DNA from: JBBRYW01 sp038253945 | GTDB lineage: Bacteria > Actinomycetota > Thermoleophilia > Gaiellales > Gaiellaceae | DNA length: 13,745 nucleotides | Direction of reading: 5' to 3' | NCBI GenBank assembly: GCA_038253945.1 | Contig: JBBSGR010000030.1 | Span: 1-13,745, forward strand | Position numbers and translations under genes: made by a program | The notes under the pieces: model-generated | What the model was told of the DNA's origin: nothing | What the model saw: the letters and a program-made list of their open reading frames with translations, nothing else | Databases searched by the model: none | Shown here: positions 13,086 to 13,745 of the stretch, in pieces | How the letters are laid out: each line of letters begins with the position of its first letter | How positions within the stretch are numbered: position 1 is the stretch's first letter

Positions 13086-13739
13086 GTGCAGTGGCGGCTG
13101 CTTGCCGACGTCCCGCCCGAGCAAGTGCGGCAGCTGCTGCAGATCGCTCGCAGGCGGCGCTTTTCCCGCAATGAGGTCGTCTTCCACCGCGACGACCCCG
13201 GCGACTCGCTGCACCTGATCAGCAAGGGCCGCTTCGCGGTCAGAATCATCACCCCCCTGGGAGATACCGCGACGATCGCCGTCCGCGGGCCGGGCGAGAG
13301 CTTCGGCGAGATGGCGCTCGTCGCGGAGGGGAGCCGCCGCTCGGCGACGCTCGCGGCTCTGGAGGAGGCGGAGACCTTCGCCCTCTACCGCACTGACTTC
13401 GAGCGGCTGCGTAAGGAACACCGGAGCGTGAACCAAGTACTGATCGGCTTTCTCGCCGGCGAGGTGCGGATCCAGAACGAGCGCCTGCTCGAGGCGCTGT
13501 ACGTGCCGGCCGAGCGGCGCGTGCTGCGCCGCCTGCTCGAGCTCGCCTCTTTGTATCCCGAGCAGGGAGGGCAAGCGCTGATCCCGTTGACGCAGGAGGT
13601 GATTGCCGAGCTCGCGGGCACCTCGCGCGCTACCGTCAACAAGGTGCTGCGCGAGGAGGAGAAGCGAGGCGTCGTGTCCCTGCGAAGAGGCAGCACGGTC
13701 GTGCTCGACCGCGAGGCGCTCGCGAGACGGGCGCGCTAG
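13086..13739 (+). CDS. Crp/Fnr-family transcriptional regulator
   Basis: This 217-residue regulator has an N-terminal cyclic-nucleotide-binding beta-roll (about 5-115), a long dimer helix (about 112-138) and a C-terminal winged helix. The phosphate-binding cassette is well preserved: ESFGEMALV with E75, then GSRRSATL with R85 and S86, so cAMP binding is plausible. The HTH spans about 168-192 (LTQEVIAELAGTSRATVNKVL). The recognition helix reads SRATVNK, where E. coli CRP has SRETVGR. Thus the base-contacting Glu181 is Ala and Arg185 is Lys, predicting altered operator preference. Fnr-type iron-sulfur cysteines are absent. Length is normal. The gene is divergent from the secreted peptide gene, with perfect palindromes between, and lies near a class III cyclase, its likely ligand source. 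Autoregulation is inferred. Confidence 0.92.
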   Translation: MQWRLLADVPPEQVRQLLQIARRRRFSRNEVVFHRDDPGDSLHLISKGRFAVRIITPLGDTATIAVRGPGESFGEMALVAEGSRRSATLAALEEAETFALYRTDFERLRKEHRSVNQVLIGFLAGEVRIQNERLLEALYVPAERRVLRRLLELASLYPEQGGQALIPLTQEVIAELAGTSRATVNKVLREEEKRGVVSLRRGSTVVLDREALARRAR

Positions 13740-13745
13740 CGACAG

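Overview
This is a GC-rich window with strong G/C preference at third codon positions, frequent GTG/TTG starts, and several gene types that are common in Actinomycetota: a SigG-type ECF sigma factor with a SnoaL tail, a zinc-ribbon/class III cyclase/ATPase/TPR protein, and DUF488 and DUF6036 proteins. I infer an actinobacterium, perhaps a deep-branching one such as Thermoleophilia. That placement rests on protein style only, because there is no rRNA or phylogenetic marker here.

Layout. 1-940 holds the tail of an unrecognised gene, then a two-gene overlapping operon (small protein plus DUF6036-type nucleotidyltransferase) with a toxin-antitoxin-like arrangement. 970-3742 holds a DUF488 protein (-), a small STAS protein (+) whose 3' end overlaps the 3' end of a convergent ECF sigma factor (-), and an EamA/DMT transporter (-). 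3810-5368 holds an alpha/beta hydrolase (+), a DUF1348/SnoaL-like protein (+) behind a perfect palindrome, and a 43-residue lipoprotein (-). 5485-8164 is a damaged zone. It contains an aminoglycoside-adenylyltransferase-like gene broken by one frameshift, an intact FKBP prolyl isomerase, a possible 36-residue basic protein, a GNAT acetyltransferase remnant and a secreted beta-propeller-like pseudogene read in several frames. 8337-9272 encodes a secreted two-domain protein joined by 33 consecutive prolines.

9292-13739 looks like a cAMP signalling island. It has a 1059-residue class III cyclase with its catalytic residues intact, a small secreted Arg/Gly/Ser-rich peptide with decapeptide repeats, and a divergent Crp/Fnr-family regulator whose cyclic-nucleotide pocket looks intact. 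The 197-bp region between the peptide and the regulator holds two perfect 16-bp CRP-geometry palindromes and seven TGTC/GACA tetramers. The regulator's recognition helix has Ala where E. coli CRP has Glu181, the residue that reads the base at which these palindromes differ from TGTGA. I propose a local cyclase-regulator-peptide circuit, which is inference.

A second theme is how genes start. Seven genes have a TANNNT hexamer ending exactly 6 or 7 bases before the start codon and no ribosome binding site, as expected for leaderless transcripts. Five others have a purine-rich Shine-Dalgarno sequence instead.
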